From Centropus unirufus (lineage: Eukaryota > Chordata > Aves > Cuculiformes > Centropidae), in the NCBI GenBank assembly GCA_013397695.1, contig VYZI01000074.1, forward strand, positions 1,164,464 through 1,228,463: a stretch of DNA of 64,000 nucleotides, read 5' to 3'. Positions 50,350 to 60,920 of the stretch are shown in pieces. Below the pieces are notes generated by a model, which was not told the DNA's origin, searched no databases, and was given only the letters and a program-made list of their open reading frames with translations. How positions within the stretch are numbered: position 1 is the stretch's first letter; each line of letters begins with the position of its first letter. Both the position numbers and the translations under genes were made by a program.

Positions 50350-50842
50350 TGTTACAAGTAAATTTGGGTTCCAATAAATTTCCGGAACACTCCAATAGTA
50401 CAAATTAGAATTTATTATAATTCAAAGCAAGCAGCAGAGAGAAAAACACAGCACTGGACACACCCAGGGAGTCCTCTCCTGCTCCCCAAAAACACGGCGT
50501 GTGTCTAACCCCCTTTGTGAGTCTCTTTTTATAGTCCCTTGTAGCCATGTTGGCCACATATCTTCTTCCGGTGTTCCCTGAGTCTGCGCAGGGCGTTGCT
50601 AGGGTGATTCTGAGTCTCTCTAACTTCTTTTGTTTTGTCTGGACACCACATTCCTATGAGGTGACTGCAGCCCTCCTATCTCACCCCCAAGGCCAGAGCC
50701 TCCGTTCAGCTAAGATGCAGCCAAAATACAATGCTAAAATACAGTATAATGCCTTCTAAACTTAAAAGCACCAACACAAAGGTCCCAAATTCCCTTCCTC
50801 CAAGATTAAATGAACAAACATGCATGTCCTTATTACAGTAAC
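50345..50842 (-). mobile_element. Solo LTR (488 bp) of an endogenous retrovirus with 5-bp target duplications
   Basis: A complete LTR without internal sequence. The direct repeats GTAAC flank it at 50345-50349 and 50838-50842. The element itself (50350-50837) starts TGTTACAAG and ends CTTATTACA, so the termini form an imperfect inverted repeat with TG...CA ends. Read on the - strand it has a TATA box (reverse of 'tttttata' at 50526) and an AATAAA signal (reverse of 'tttatt' at 50411-50416) about 115 bases downstream, the usual U3-R order. The 5-base duplication is compatible with an ERVL- or gammaretrovirus-like family. The family is not identified. Confidence 0.85.
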
Positions 50843-53800
50843 TTCTTCCCTCCTTCATTCTGATTCTGAAATAAAGCTCATTAGAAGCAATCTGGCAAAG
50901 CCTCCCATTTTCTAAGGCGGCTGCTTTAGAACTAAGTGAGAAGAAAAGGCAGTAATGACTTTCCTGAGAAGCACCATGCGTCGGTGCAGCCGCTGCAGGG
51001 CACTGCTCACACAATGCTGTGCCTGGTTTTATTGAGGAGGAGGAGGCACACTCATGGAACCCAGATTTACCAGGTCTGAATTCACATAAAGGATTTTAAA
51101 AGCTGAGACTGTGTTAGTCACCAATGAGCACAATAATGCTTTCTCTTTCAAGTGAGTCATATCTGTTCCCACTGATGGGAGGCATATTAATATTTGATTC
51201 CTTAATTCCATTAAAGTTTAATTCCGCAGCTGACTGTAGAATTATATTATTATATGTCTGTATTGAAAGGGTAGAATTATGAGTCAAGCAAACTGCTCTA
51301 CATTTTGTGAATTGGTGAAAGCAGGGTGAGAATGCTTTGTACAAAGGACTACCGTATTTTCATAAGCTTTTGTGATCTCAGATCTTCTCTGGAAGAAATT
51401 ATTTGTAGCGGAGATTGAGACAGCCTACAAAGCATACAAACCCCACTCTGAACTGACCCCAGGTAATTACTTAATGTAAATGAATTATTTAATTTACATT
51501 TATTTACAAATATTTAATTAATTTAATGTAGATTAAAGTAATGTAAACTTCAAGTAAAGACCGCTGGAAGTACCTTGCCTCACACAAATATACCCAGAGA
51601 AATGAATAGTCGTTCAGTGTCACGTTACCTAACTTCTTTCCCTTGGAGCTGCAAGAATCTGCACCAGTGCTAAAACTGAACCCCTCTCAAACGGGTGCCC
51701 TGCCTCCAAGAGAAACAGAGACTTTGGGAGTAACTCCCTGTTTTGGGATTCCTGCTGAAGGCCTCTTGGCATCTATCCACCCGGCTCCATGTGCTGAACT
51801 AAGCAATTCCCTTCCCTACCTGCTGAGCTCCCCTCTTGGCCCTTTAGCATCAGTTCAACCGTGAAAAAGCCAGAGGCTCTATCTGGAATGCTTCTAATTC
51901 TTCGGAACTGAGGGGAAATGCACGATGCATTTGTTACCAGATAAAGAATTCCATATACCTAGGAAAATAACCATAACTGTCCATAGCACGGATGACTTAG
52001 CCCAATATCCCTTTGCAGCTAATAGAGAAAATGAGGAACTTTTTTGTTGGATCTACAGCCCAGGCAAAAAGGCTCCTGTAAAAGCTCCTGGCTCTCCACA
52101 TGAGCTGTGAAGTGGTAATCAGCCGGGAAATGTGTATCCACAGCCTGTGGTTGTCCAGGGGAACTCTGCCCACTTGTTCACTCTGATTTGGCCTCTCTTT
52201 CAGAGCAGAAATGGCTGCAAAATGAAGAATTATGCATTTTATCAAACCTTATGATTGGCAATAATATTGTAATATTTTTTTTTGTAGCCAAGGGGCGCGT
52301 ATGCTCCTTTGCTCTGAAGGTAGGTGGCTGTACTGGAATCTTTGTTTTTCTCCAAAAATAAGCAAAAACCCCCCCAAAACAGTACACCACAGCTGTAGAA
52401 AAATGTACAGAAACATAAGCAAACCCATGTTTTTGGAAAGTAGAAACTTTTAGGGTTTTTTGGAAAGGTCAAACTGAAGCCTTACTTTGATATAAAGCAT
52501 TTTCTTAACAGTTTTTCACCGTCTGAATTGTCAAAACTGATTATTCTTGCCATCCTGCAACCCAAACCTCTGCAAGGATTCGATGTGGTGTTAAGTAACG
52601 AAATCTGTTGCAGCAACATTCAGGCAAACTTTCAGTTTCTCCATGCTTCAGCTGAGCGTGTTTATTTTTTCACCAAGCTGGATCATATGACAGGATACAC
52701 AAGCTGCATGAAGCGCTGCCAGCCCGTGGGATTTGACTGCAATTTTCGCTACTATATTTGGTGTTTGGTTTTAAAAACACACAAGTTCTAGCGCAAAATG
52801 GCTTCTCCGTGCAAGAGGCTAAACAAACAGGTGAAAGCATAAATCCAAAGGGCGTTTTTTTACCTGAGGTGGGAAGGGGAGGGAGGCTGGGGATGGTGCC
52901 CTGGGAATTAAGCCGTGGATTTCTGCCTGTACGCTGCCTTCCTCCAGGAATCCAGGGTTTCACCTGCTGACTTCCAACTCGTGCAGCTCCGACCTTTAGC
53001 TGACAATAGGGATGAAGATGAAGGCAGACTTGAAGGGCAAGCTGCGCACAGCTTCATGCGGGGCTTATCCCAGCACCCAACTGGGCCACGACGCAGCTGA
53101 CTTGAATGGGGAAAATATATACGTGCCACCAGAGAGTTTCTAAGTCTCTTCAACTTATTTGCAATAGTGTTTAGCTGATATTTAGTTGCAGTGGCTGTCA
53201 GTGCTAAAGTGCCTTATTTTCATGTTAACTGCGGGTCCATGCTCCTTGAAGCACATAAAATGTCGCTGTTAAGTGCCACCAGGGTCAAAGGTCAGGGCCT
53301 GGAACAGAAAGCTCAACTCCGGATTAGTCCTAACTAGTTCACAATATAATTTCTTAATTCATGACATTATTCATAGCATAATACATTTTTTTAAATTATC
53401 TTCTATCAAAGAAAACCTTTTATGCATAAGTCCATATTTCTGAGGGCAAAATACTGCTCTCCTATTTTGGAGCAGGGCAAGATTTAGTCACAGGTGATCT
53501 CAAAACCCTCCTGGCACTGCACAGCAAGCTGGTTCTGGTGAACAAGGAAAGATGGGATATACCTGCTAAAAACCAACATAGCGAGGAGACATGACACTCG
53601 GTGTCTGCAGCTCTCCAGGTCACCTGGTGCCAGTCAGAAATGCTGAAATGTCATAAAGGTTTGTTGTCCATGGGACATGCCCTGAGGTGGTCTTGGTGTA
53701 AGAGAGAATCCCCGTGGGACTGGAATGGTCTGGCCCCATTCCTTCCCTTGTGCGACAAATGTTATTCACTCCATACAGTACTCGGAGAGGTTTGTCTTGT

Positions 53801-54826
53801 GAAAAGGAAGATCGCTTTGCCCTTCTGAAATTGCAGCTACTTGTCAAGGTGGAATATTTCTTTATTTATTGCTGTTACCAAAACATCAATATGCAATAGA
53901 ACAGGAAGGGGAAGAGTAACGTCTTGTTTTGGAGTTCCGAGAAATGTCAAAGTGAAAAAAAATAGACCTACTCAAATGTTTTTGTTTGAGAGTGTTTTCC
54001 ACTTCAGTGCAATCAAAGAAGGAAAGAGGAAAAGAGACATAAAAATATGAAAACATAGCTTTATAAAAATGATTCGGAAGAATATAAAAGTAACTGAGAC
54101 AGAATTAATTCATGAGCTGGAAACAAGAGTTTCACACTTAGGCTGTTGAAGGCAAACACACAAAAGCTCAGGCACGTTTCTTACAGCCTGTGCTGAATTA
54201 AAGGGAAACGGAGACTGCTGAGAGTGTGACCACTTTCATTTCTGATGTATTTCCACAGCCATAGACTCTGAAAAGTACCGGCCCAAGTGTGCTGTGGCTG
54301 TAACCAGGCGGCAGAGAAACTGGAGTTGTGGATATAAACAAAATTTCCTTTGATACTGTGGCATGAACAATGCGAACAAAATCATGCTCTTTCTGGCAAT
54401 TCTTGCCCAAACCAGTAATCACTGGTGCCTGACACCATTTCAGCCTTTTGTGATCCTAAAAGGCAACGAAAAAGATGCCCCTAAGGATTACAGGGTGGTA
54501 AAAATGTTTTTGACGGGGTGGTGATGGGCCTGTGGGATCCTGGAAACCCCTTTTTAAAGATCCAAGTCTTCTCAAACCGATCTACCCGTGCTGTGCGCTC
54601 CTGAAGCACCTTGTCCCATGGCCACTGCAGCTCAGGGCAGAGGAGCCCAGGAGACAGGGGACAATTTTGCTCTCGCAGCCGCCACAGCAGAACTGCAGCC
54701 TGGTGATCCTAGCATCACGTCCCATGGAGATGGTGTTTTGCTACGGGGCCCAAGTGCATCCATTGCTGCTGGGAACTGGCTGCCACTTCAACAGGGAAAG
54801 GGGGGCAGCTTGTTAATTTTACTTAA
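50843..54826. other. Intergenic DNA upstream of UBE2J1
   Basis: No exon was recognised. It contains an AT-rich, partly palindromic patch at about 51465-51545 and a nuclear-receptor DR1 motif at 53282-53294. Several short frames on both strands show no family resemblance. Confidence 0.4.
53282..53294 (+). promoter_or_regulatory. DR1 nuclear-receptor motif GGGTCA-A-AGGTCA
   Basis: Two hexamer half-sites in direct repeat with one base between them, one mismatch from the ideal PPAR/RXR or HNF4 element. It lies about 2.8 kb upstream of the UBE2J1 start codon. Activity is not shown, but the 13-base match is close. Confidence 0.35.
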
Positions 54827-55460
54827 TCATAGAATCATTTGGTTGGAGAAGACCTTCGGGATTGTGTCTAACTGTACCTGTCCGCTACTAAAGCATTTCT
54901 TGCTCCACTAAACCAAATCCTTAAGCACCTCATCTCCCAGTCTTTCAAAAACCTCCAGGGATGGGGACTCCACCACCTCCCTGGCAGCACTGATGACCCT
55001 TTCAGTGAAGAATTTTTTCCTCATGTCCAATCTGAACCTGCCCCGGTGCAGCCTGGGGCCATTCCCCCTTGCCCTATCCTCTGTCACTTGGGAGAAGAGA
55101 CCAGCACCCACCTCTGCACACCCTCCTTTCAGGCAGCTGGAGGCAGTGATGAGGTCTCCCCTCAGCCTCCTCTTCTCCAGGCTGAACAACCCCAGCTCCC
55201 TCAGCCGCTCCTCATAACCCTTGTTCTCCAGCCCCTTCCCCAGCTTTGTTGCCCTTCTCTGGATGCACTCCAGGACCTCAATGTCCTTCTTGGAGTGAGG
55301 GGCCCAGAACTGAACACAGGATTCGAGGTGGGGCCTCCCCAGTGCCGAGTCCAGGGGCAGAATCACCTCCCTGGTCCTGCTGGCCACGCTGTGTCTGATC
55401 CAGGCCAAGATGCCATTGGCCTTCTTGGCCACCCGGGCACACTGCTGGCTCGTGCTCACG
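54827..55460 (-). mobile_element. CR1 LINE 3' portion, antisense, upstream of UBE2J1
   Basis: Starts 'tcatagaatcatttggttgg' on the + strand, then 'tctaactgtacctgtccg' and the reversed CR1 3' region, ending near 'ctggctcgtgctcacgg'. The - strand frame reads WIRHSVASRTREVILPLDSA and GLENKGYEERLRELGLFSLE. This copy is comparatively well preserved: one - strand frame stays open from 55855 through the whole element and upstream GC-rich repeat. Confidence 0.94.
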
Positions 55461-55489
55461 GCTGCCAACCCCACCCCCTGCAACTCCCT

Positions 55490-55546
55490 TAGAGTCACAG
55501 AACCGGCCGGAAGGGACCACGAAGCCCATCCAGCTCCAACCCCTCC
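55490..55546 (-). mobile_element. Short CR1 3' tail fragment, antisense
   Basis: 'agagtcacagaaccggccgg' then 'aagggaccacgaagcccatc' matches the first 55 or so bases of a reversed CR1 end. It sits between a longer CR1 and the GC-box repeat. Confidence 0.6.
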
Positions 55547-55554
55547 CACCGGGC

Positions 55555-55950
55555 GGAGCCTGGGCGGGGCGTGCCGAGACCCTCCCCGTGGGGCCAAATA
55601 GTGGGCGGGGCTTAGATGGTGGGCGGGGCCTGCCGAGCTCCTTCCCGCTGTGCCCGGGCGGTGGGCGGGGCCAAACGGTGGGCGGGGGCTGAGCTGCGCT
55701 CGCCGAGCACCTCCCCGCGGGGGGGGGTGGGCGTGGCCTGGGGGGGCCCCAAGCTCCCCTATCTGAGTCGGGCGGTGGGCGGGGTAAGGGCGTGGCCTGT
55801 CAAACTCCTCCCATCTGAGCCGGGCGGTGGGCGGGGATTGGGCGGAGTCTACCAAGCTCCTCCCCTTGAGCCGGGCGGTGGGCGGGGCGTGTCCGCGCGC
55901 GGCCCCGGAGGCGCCACGTCAGGGTCGCGTCCCGGGGCGGGGCGGGGCCC
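55555..55950 (+). promoter_or_regulatory. UBE2J1: UBE2J1 CpG-island promoter built from a GC-box minisatellite
   Basis: A diverged tandem repeat of about 51-57 bases whose core is 'gggcggtgggcgggg' (starts at 55656, 55770, 55822 and 55873) linked by 'ctgccgagctcctccc'-type spacers. Each unit supplies one or two Sp1/KLF GC boxes. An inverted CCAAT box (ATTGG) is at 55837-55841. A run of three adjacent GC boxes follows near 55934. There is no TATA box, as expected for a broadly expressed gene. No transcription start could be fixed. Confidence 0.8.
55914..55921 (-). promoter_or_regulatory. UBE2J1: UPRE-like element CCACGTCA (reverse TGACGTGG)
   Basis: An exact match to the unfolded-protein-response element TGACGTGG, recognised by XBP1s and ATF6, on the - strand 135 bases before the UBE2J1 start codon. 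UBE2J1 acts in ER-associated degradation, so control by the unfolded protein response is plausible. The motif contains the CREB/ATF half-site TGACG, so ATF/CREB binding is an alternative. Confidence 0.5.
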
Positions 55951-55959
55951 GGCCCTTTC

Positions 55960-55998
55960 TCCTCTTCCTCCTCCTCCTCCTCCTCCTCCTCCGCCTCC
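55960..55998 (+). repeat. (TCC)n microsatellite in probable UBE2J1 5' UTR
   Basis: About ten consecutive TCC triplets with a few interruptions ('cttcctcctcctcctcctcc' and on), ending near 'ccgcctcctgccccc', about 60 bases before the start codon. It makes a pyrimidine-rich 5' leader on the + strand. Confidence 0.9.
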
Positions 55999-56055
55999 TG
56001 CCCCCAACCCCGGCTCCTGGAGTCGCTGCGCAGGGAAGGAGCGGCGCGCGCTGCC

Positions 56056-56086
56056 ATGGAGGCCCGGTACAACCTGAAGAGCCCGG
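56056..56086 (+). CDS. UBE2J1: UBE2J1 exon 1 (coding part): ER-anchored E2 enzyme, N-terminus
   Basis: Ten codons, MEARYNLKSP, plus the first G of a split codon before the donor GTAGGC at 56087. This is the characteristic start of UBE2J1 (Ubc6e), a tail-anchored ubiquitin-conjugating enzyme of the ER membrane that works with HRD1 in ER-associated degradation. Mammals have METRYNLKSP followed by AVKRLM, and G plus the next exon can supply that alanine. Translation context is good (gctgccATGg). Its position downstream of RRAGD on the same strand matches the human locus. The catalytic UBC domain and C-terminal membrane anchor are outside the window. Confidence 0.93.
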
Positions 56087-56107
56087 GTAGGCGGCGGGGA
56101 GCAGGGA

Positions 56108-56600
56108 TTAGGGATTTACAGGCCTGGGAAGGGAGCCACAGGGATCATGGAGTCCGGCCTCTGGGCAGCCCCGGCATTCCCACCGTGTGCCTGAGGGCGT
56201 TGTCCAGTGCTTCGTGGATATTGTCCTGGTTTGGAACATAATGCCTGATCCAGGGAAGGTTTAGGTTGGGCATCGGGAAGCAATCCTTCCCGCTGAGGGT
56301 GGGGAGGTCCGGGCACAGGTTTTCCAGGGGAGCTGTGGATGCCCCCTCCCTGGAGGTGCTCAAGGCCAGGCTGGATGGGGCCTGGAGCAGCCTGGGCTGT
56401 GGGAGGTGTCCCTGCCCATGGCAGCCAGGAACTGGATGGGCTTTAAGGTCTCTTCCAACCCAACCCATTCCATGATTGTCAGGCTCGGTGCTGTGGCCGC
56501 TTCCCTGCGGATCTGCTCCAGCACCCTTTTGAGCCTTATGAGCCTTTTCCTCATATCCCACCTACATCCTGCCACATCTCCCGCGGTGGCGCTGGGAGCT
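56108..56600 (-). mobile_element. CR1 LINE, antisense, split by a second CR1
   Basis: Two halves of one reversed CR1: 56108-56225 ('tttacaggcctgggaaggga' to 'cgttgtccagtgcttcgtgg') and 56481-56600 ('aggctcggtgctgtggccgc', 'ttccctgcggatctgctcca'). In uninterrupted CR1 copies these blocks are adjacent. A sense CR1 lies between them. The element begins only about 20 bases after the UBE2J1 exon 1 donor. Confidence 0.75.
56226..56474 (+). mobile_element. CR1 LINE 3' end, sense, inserted into an older CR1
   Basis: About 250 bases with 'tttaggttgggcatcgggaa', 'gggtggggaggtccgggcac', 'cctccctggaggtgctcaag' and the end 'caacccattccatg'. The six bases ATTGTC occur on both sides (56220-56225 and 56475-56480), consistent with a short target-site duplication. 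It interrupts the antisense CR1 at 56108-56600 and is therefore the younger insertion. Confidence 0.85.
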
Positions 56601-56904
56601 CCTCTCCAGCTGTTCAGGACGCCCGGGACACCCCGCGCTGTCCCCTCGGGTTCTGCCGCTTCCCAGGTGGCTGCAGGGGAGGGGACAGATGGTAAGGACA
56701 GCTTAGTCCACGTGGCCGGCGTTTGGTTTGCAGGAATGTCACTCTGCGTGTGCTGTTCATGTGTGTGTGGGGTTTTCATGGGATTCCATGTTAAAATGTA
56801 TGCCTTATTAACTCCTAGACTTCCTTTTGCATCCTCGAAGTGAGAGGGATGCCTCTAGAGATGTCTTGAGAAACAGCGCTGGAAGGGAACGTTTTGCTTC
56901 CTAG

Positions 56905-56995
56905 GAAGGAAGGTGTCCCTGCCAATGGCAAGGGAGTTGGAACTGGATGATTTTTCAAGTCCCTTCTGACCCAAACCATTCCGTGGCTCCACAGT
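56905..56995 (+). mobile_element. CR1 LINE 3' tail, sense
   Basis: 'aaggtgtccctgccaatggc' through 'ggaactggatgatttttcaa' to 'cccaaaccattccgtgg', the last 90 bases of a typical CR1, with the terminal octamer degraded. Confidence 0.85.
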
Positions 56996-56999
56996 GACA

Positions 57000-59900
57000 G
57001 GTTGGGTCCCTCTCTTAGAGCTGCGCAGGAGCAGCAGCCTCTGACCGACTGTGCCAGGCTTCATCTCCTGGGAGCACTGCGTGCAGCTGGAGGCCTGTCA
57101 CTGCCAAAGCAAATCCTCTTCCACAGCTCCTAAGGGCTACTTGGGTTTATGTCTTGGTTGCCATCACGCCCCAGCGTTCCCCTCCTCTGGCTTTGAGAAG
57201 CCGATATTAGCAGCTTTGTGTTATTATGATGAATAGTGGCTTTACTCTTTAATCACAGTGCGCTGTTGCCTGCACGGGAGGTGGGGAGAAGCTCAACGTG
57301 AGGCTGACTTGTTCCTTCCAAATGTAAATGACAGCTTATTTACCAAACATGCCTCGAGTCCCTGATGATATTGCTCAATTATGTCCCTCACACCCGAGTT
57401 TCATAACTGAAAGATAAGAAGGATCACAAAGCAAAGGATGAGTGCATCATAAATACTTCGTTACAGTTCAATTATAGTGCAAAATACCAGCAAGGAAGGC
57501 TTTTCTTGGCAGGGGGGGGAGAGGTATGCTGGATATTTTGCACGTGTGAATTTTCGAGGCCACAGGAACAGGCTAGTTATGGTTTGCCACGTCACTGGAA
57601 ATAGTGGTGGTGTGCTGAATGACGTGCCCCTGGGTCTGGGTGGAGAGGGCAGATGTTTATGGCTTAGTTTAGAAATGTTCTTCCCTTCTTTACCACCTTA
57701 TTTTAAAGGAAAATTCTTCACTGGGATTCATTTTCGGCATCTGTGCTGCTCCATAGCAAAGTGAACCATAACTGGCAAGGCTTCACACAACGGGTCAGCA
57801 TTGCTTCCCAAAATTAAACATGCTCTGTAGCATACCAACATGTTTAATTATTTCTTTCCATATGGGTGGTGAAATTTTGCAAGTTGTTTGTGTCACCATA
57901 ATATGATTTAATATTTATGCATTTAATTTGCTCATTTCAGTAGTCACTTAACGTGTGTGGAAAATTTAATTTAAAAGGATGCCATTTAAAAAGGCATTAA
58001 ATAAATAATAATAAAAAAGCCTTATTATTTCTTCAGCAGTTGTTGTCGATTAAAACAAGTTGATTGTGGGGATGTACAGGCTTTGGATTAGGCCTGGCAC
58101 TTTTCTTGCTGTCCAGGTCGATAGTCGTATGCAATTTTTCAGTGGTTTTTTTTTTTTTTTTGTATTTTTTACAAATTCCTATCTCGTTGCAATTATGTGT
58201 GCAGTTTAGTGATGGAGTCTTACACTCACCATTCAGCGGAAGGCATAAGACGGAAATGTATTAAGGTGGTTTTAATGAACGTAAATGCACTGAAATGTAT
58301 GAAACCAAACCCACCGTGTTTCCCGTTTCAAATGGTCGTGTCACCTATGGACTGAAAGGAGTGATTTGGCAATTGAGCCCTCTAAGGCTGTCCCTGTGCC
58401 CGTTCCTGTTGCTCAGACTTGAACAGGGGAAGAACCAAGCTGCTAACCTTTAGGTCTTGGGCAGCTTTAAAGATTTGGAATGCATGACCTTGGGACAGAG
58501 TGAAGAAAGTAATCATTTTATACCAGCACAAGAGGCTCCTCCTGTTCAAATCTGCTTTTGGACCTGAGCAAAACTGTGGATGCAGATGGTGAATTCTGTC
58601 TGTTCAGTAGAAAGCAAATGCTACTCAGAGTTTTAGTGCAAGTTATTTTAATGATTATAGAAGGCCTTATCCAAATACTGTTGAGGAAACAATATCTTGA
58701 ATAGGAAAACGTTAAAAGAAACCTATGCTTTTATTGATCTTACTTCTAAGCCAAGTTCTGCTGTGGCGCGATGATACGAACTGAAGTTTTTTGTGGTTAT
58801 ACATCCATGTGGTTGTACCTCCCAGAGCAGGTGTTCTAGGCCAGACTGGATCAGGTAGAGTCTCTACCACCCTTCTTTTTATGTGCTTTCAAAAAGACCA
58901 CATGAAGAGCAATATTGCTGCACAGCTTTGCTCTGCCAATTGCTCCTCGACAATGTATTGATCTCTTCCCTTTTCCCAGTTTCTCCAGCTAACGTTGGTT
59001 CATCCCGACATGTCTAAAAGAGGGTAACTCTCCACACCATCAAACAAGCTGTTCACCTGCTGTGTCTCTGCCAATGAGGTGCAGCGCCCCTCTGACAGCT
59101 CCCAGTTTTCCGTAGGTGGGTGTCTGGACTTGACACGAGTGGTGTGCTGGCCCACTGGAAGCTCCTCAGTTCCCCACTGTAAGTGTAAGGAGGTTTGGGG
59201 GTGCTCGCCTGTGGCTGTTTCCTCACACCTCCTGTGAACACAGGGGTATTTACTTCTTCCCCAAAAGACACTTAATTTTGAAAGGGAGGAAATCTCACTC
59301 CCCGCTTCAGGCTTCTTTGTATTGCCTCAATAAGGCGAAGCCTTTGAAGCTGTTGCTTCATATTTTTGTGTCTATTTTGGGCACTTGTAAAGGCGCAGGC
59401 TATTTTCTGTCTTAGGGTTTCAAAATGGATTAGTCAATGCACTGATATACGCTGCTACCATATGGCTGATAAACCTCTCCCATCAATATTAAAGCTCAGC
59501 TGACTCAAGCACCGGCTTCATCCTCTTCATGCTTCAGGAACATCCCTATTTTCTCAAATTTATAAGACAGCTACTTGGAATAATCGCTTTATTCTTGTTG
59601 CCAAGAGCTGTGGCCCTCAGCCTGCTGCAACATCAGACACCAAATCTTGTAGTCACAGTTCCTGGAGTGACAGTCACCCTCTTTCCTGTAGGATGTTACC
59701 AGTCTTCGGAGCAGGTATTAGCGCTGACATGCTGAGGGAATTATGAATTGCTGTTTATGGGGACTCCCAAAGAGCCTGCAGACAGCCGTGCTTTTAATTT
59801 GGGTTTGGGTAGAGTTCTGTTTGTTTTCAGTGGGCCTTCTAACCTAGAGCTTGGCTAGTGGAGTCACTGGAGGACTCGGGGAGGGCACTGGGAGGGAGGC

Positions 59901-60635
59901 ATGGTGTGCATATCCTGCATTTGTTGCCCAGGAATGGTGCTTTTGGATTTTGGATGCACAGGGAACGTAACATGCAGAGATTATGGTCCTCTTTGCTGTC
60001 ATCTTCAATAGATTTATGGCTTTTCCTACAATCTGTACTTCACTCCATGCCTTTTGCAAGTTAACGAGTATTCCTTGTCAAGGAGCATGCATCAGTTCTC
60101 TGTTAATAGAAAACAGTTAATAGAAAACAGCCAGTGGGGACCAATCCGCTTATTACCTTCCTTGTATGAAATAAAGACAGAACATTTTAGAAATAAAATG
60201 TTGAATGGGTGTTAGAATTTGATGAAAGCTGAAGACATTGTTTGATCTTAGTTTGTCCGACAAGCACCTTGCATTTGATAAGCTTTATCTCCCTTTGTGT
60301 CGACTAACCGCTCTTTCTGAACGGTAACTACAAAAAGAGCCCTGTACTTCCTGCAGCTCTGAGGGCAATGAGGACTAAAAGTCTGTCCTTTTTAAGCGGA
60401 GAGGAAAGCAAGTATTCTCCCTTGTTATTTTTTATTTCAGTTGTCAATGTTTTTTATGAGTACAGGAGGCTCATGGGTCTGGCTAAAGGATTTACAGGAG
60501 TGTAGCCCTGGCCCAGTCTGATCAGCAGCTGAATTCAAGCAGTTGTGAACCCAGTTCCATCCACCCAGGTAAACGGAAAAGGGAAATGAGAGAGGACTTA
60601 TACATTAGAAATGAAAAGTTAACAACATTAATGAA
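57000..60635. other. UBE2J1 intronic DNA, no feature recognised
   Basis: Mostly AT-rich sequence with short A/T runs. The open frames are short and do not resemble known proteins. Confidence 0.4.
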
Positions 60636-60920
60636 ATGGGTACTGGGCTCTTCTCCCAAGGGGCAGGTGATAGGATGAGGGGGAATGTCTTCAAGCTGCA
60701 CCAGGGAATGTTCAGATTGGACATTGGGAAAAAATCCTTCAGCAAAAAGGTTATCAAACACTGGAATGGCTGCCCAGGGAGGTGTTGAGTTCCCATCTCT
60801 GGATATATTTAAAAGACAGGTAGACATGGTGCTTAGGCATATGGTTTAGTAGTGAACGCGTTTGTTTGGACTCAATGATCTCAAAAGTCTTTTTCAACCT
60901 GGTGCTTCTATGATTCTATG
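60636..60920 (+). mobile_element. CR1 LINE 3' end with intact terminal octamers
   Basis: Starts near 'actgggctcttctcccaagg', continues 'gataggatgagggggaatgt', 'cagattggacattgggaaaa' and 'aacactggaatggctgccca', and ends 'cttctatgattctatgaaat', with two ATTCTATG-type octamers that define the 3' terminus of CR1. Confidence 0.93.

Noticed and set aside
50373..50378. AATAAA on the + strand as the RRAGD polyadenylation signal
   Set aside because: It lies inside the antisense solo LTR, 5.7 kb from the stop. Without RNA evidence it cannot be called as the RRAGD signal.
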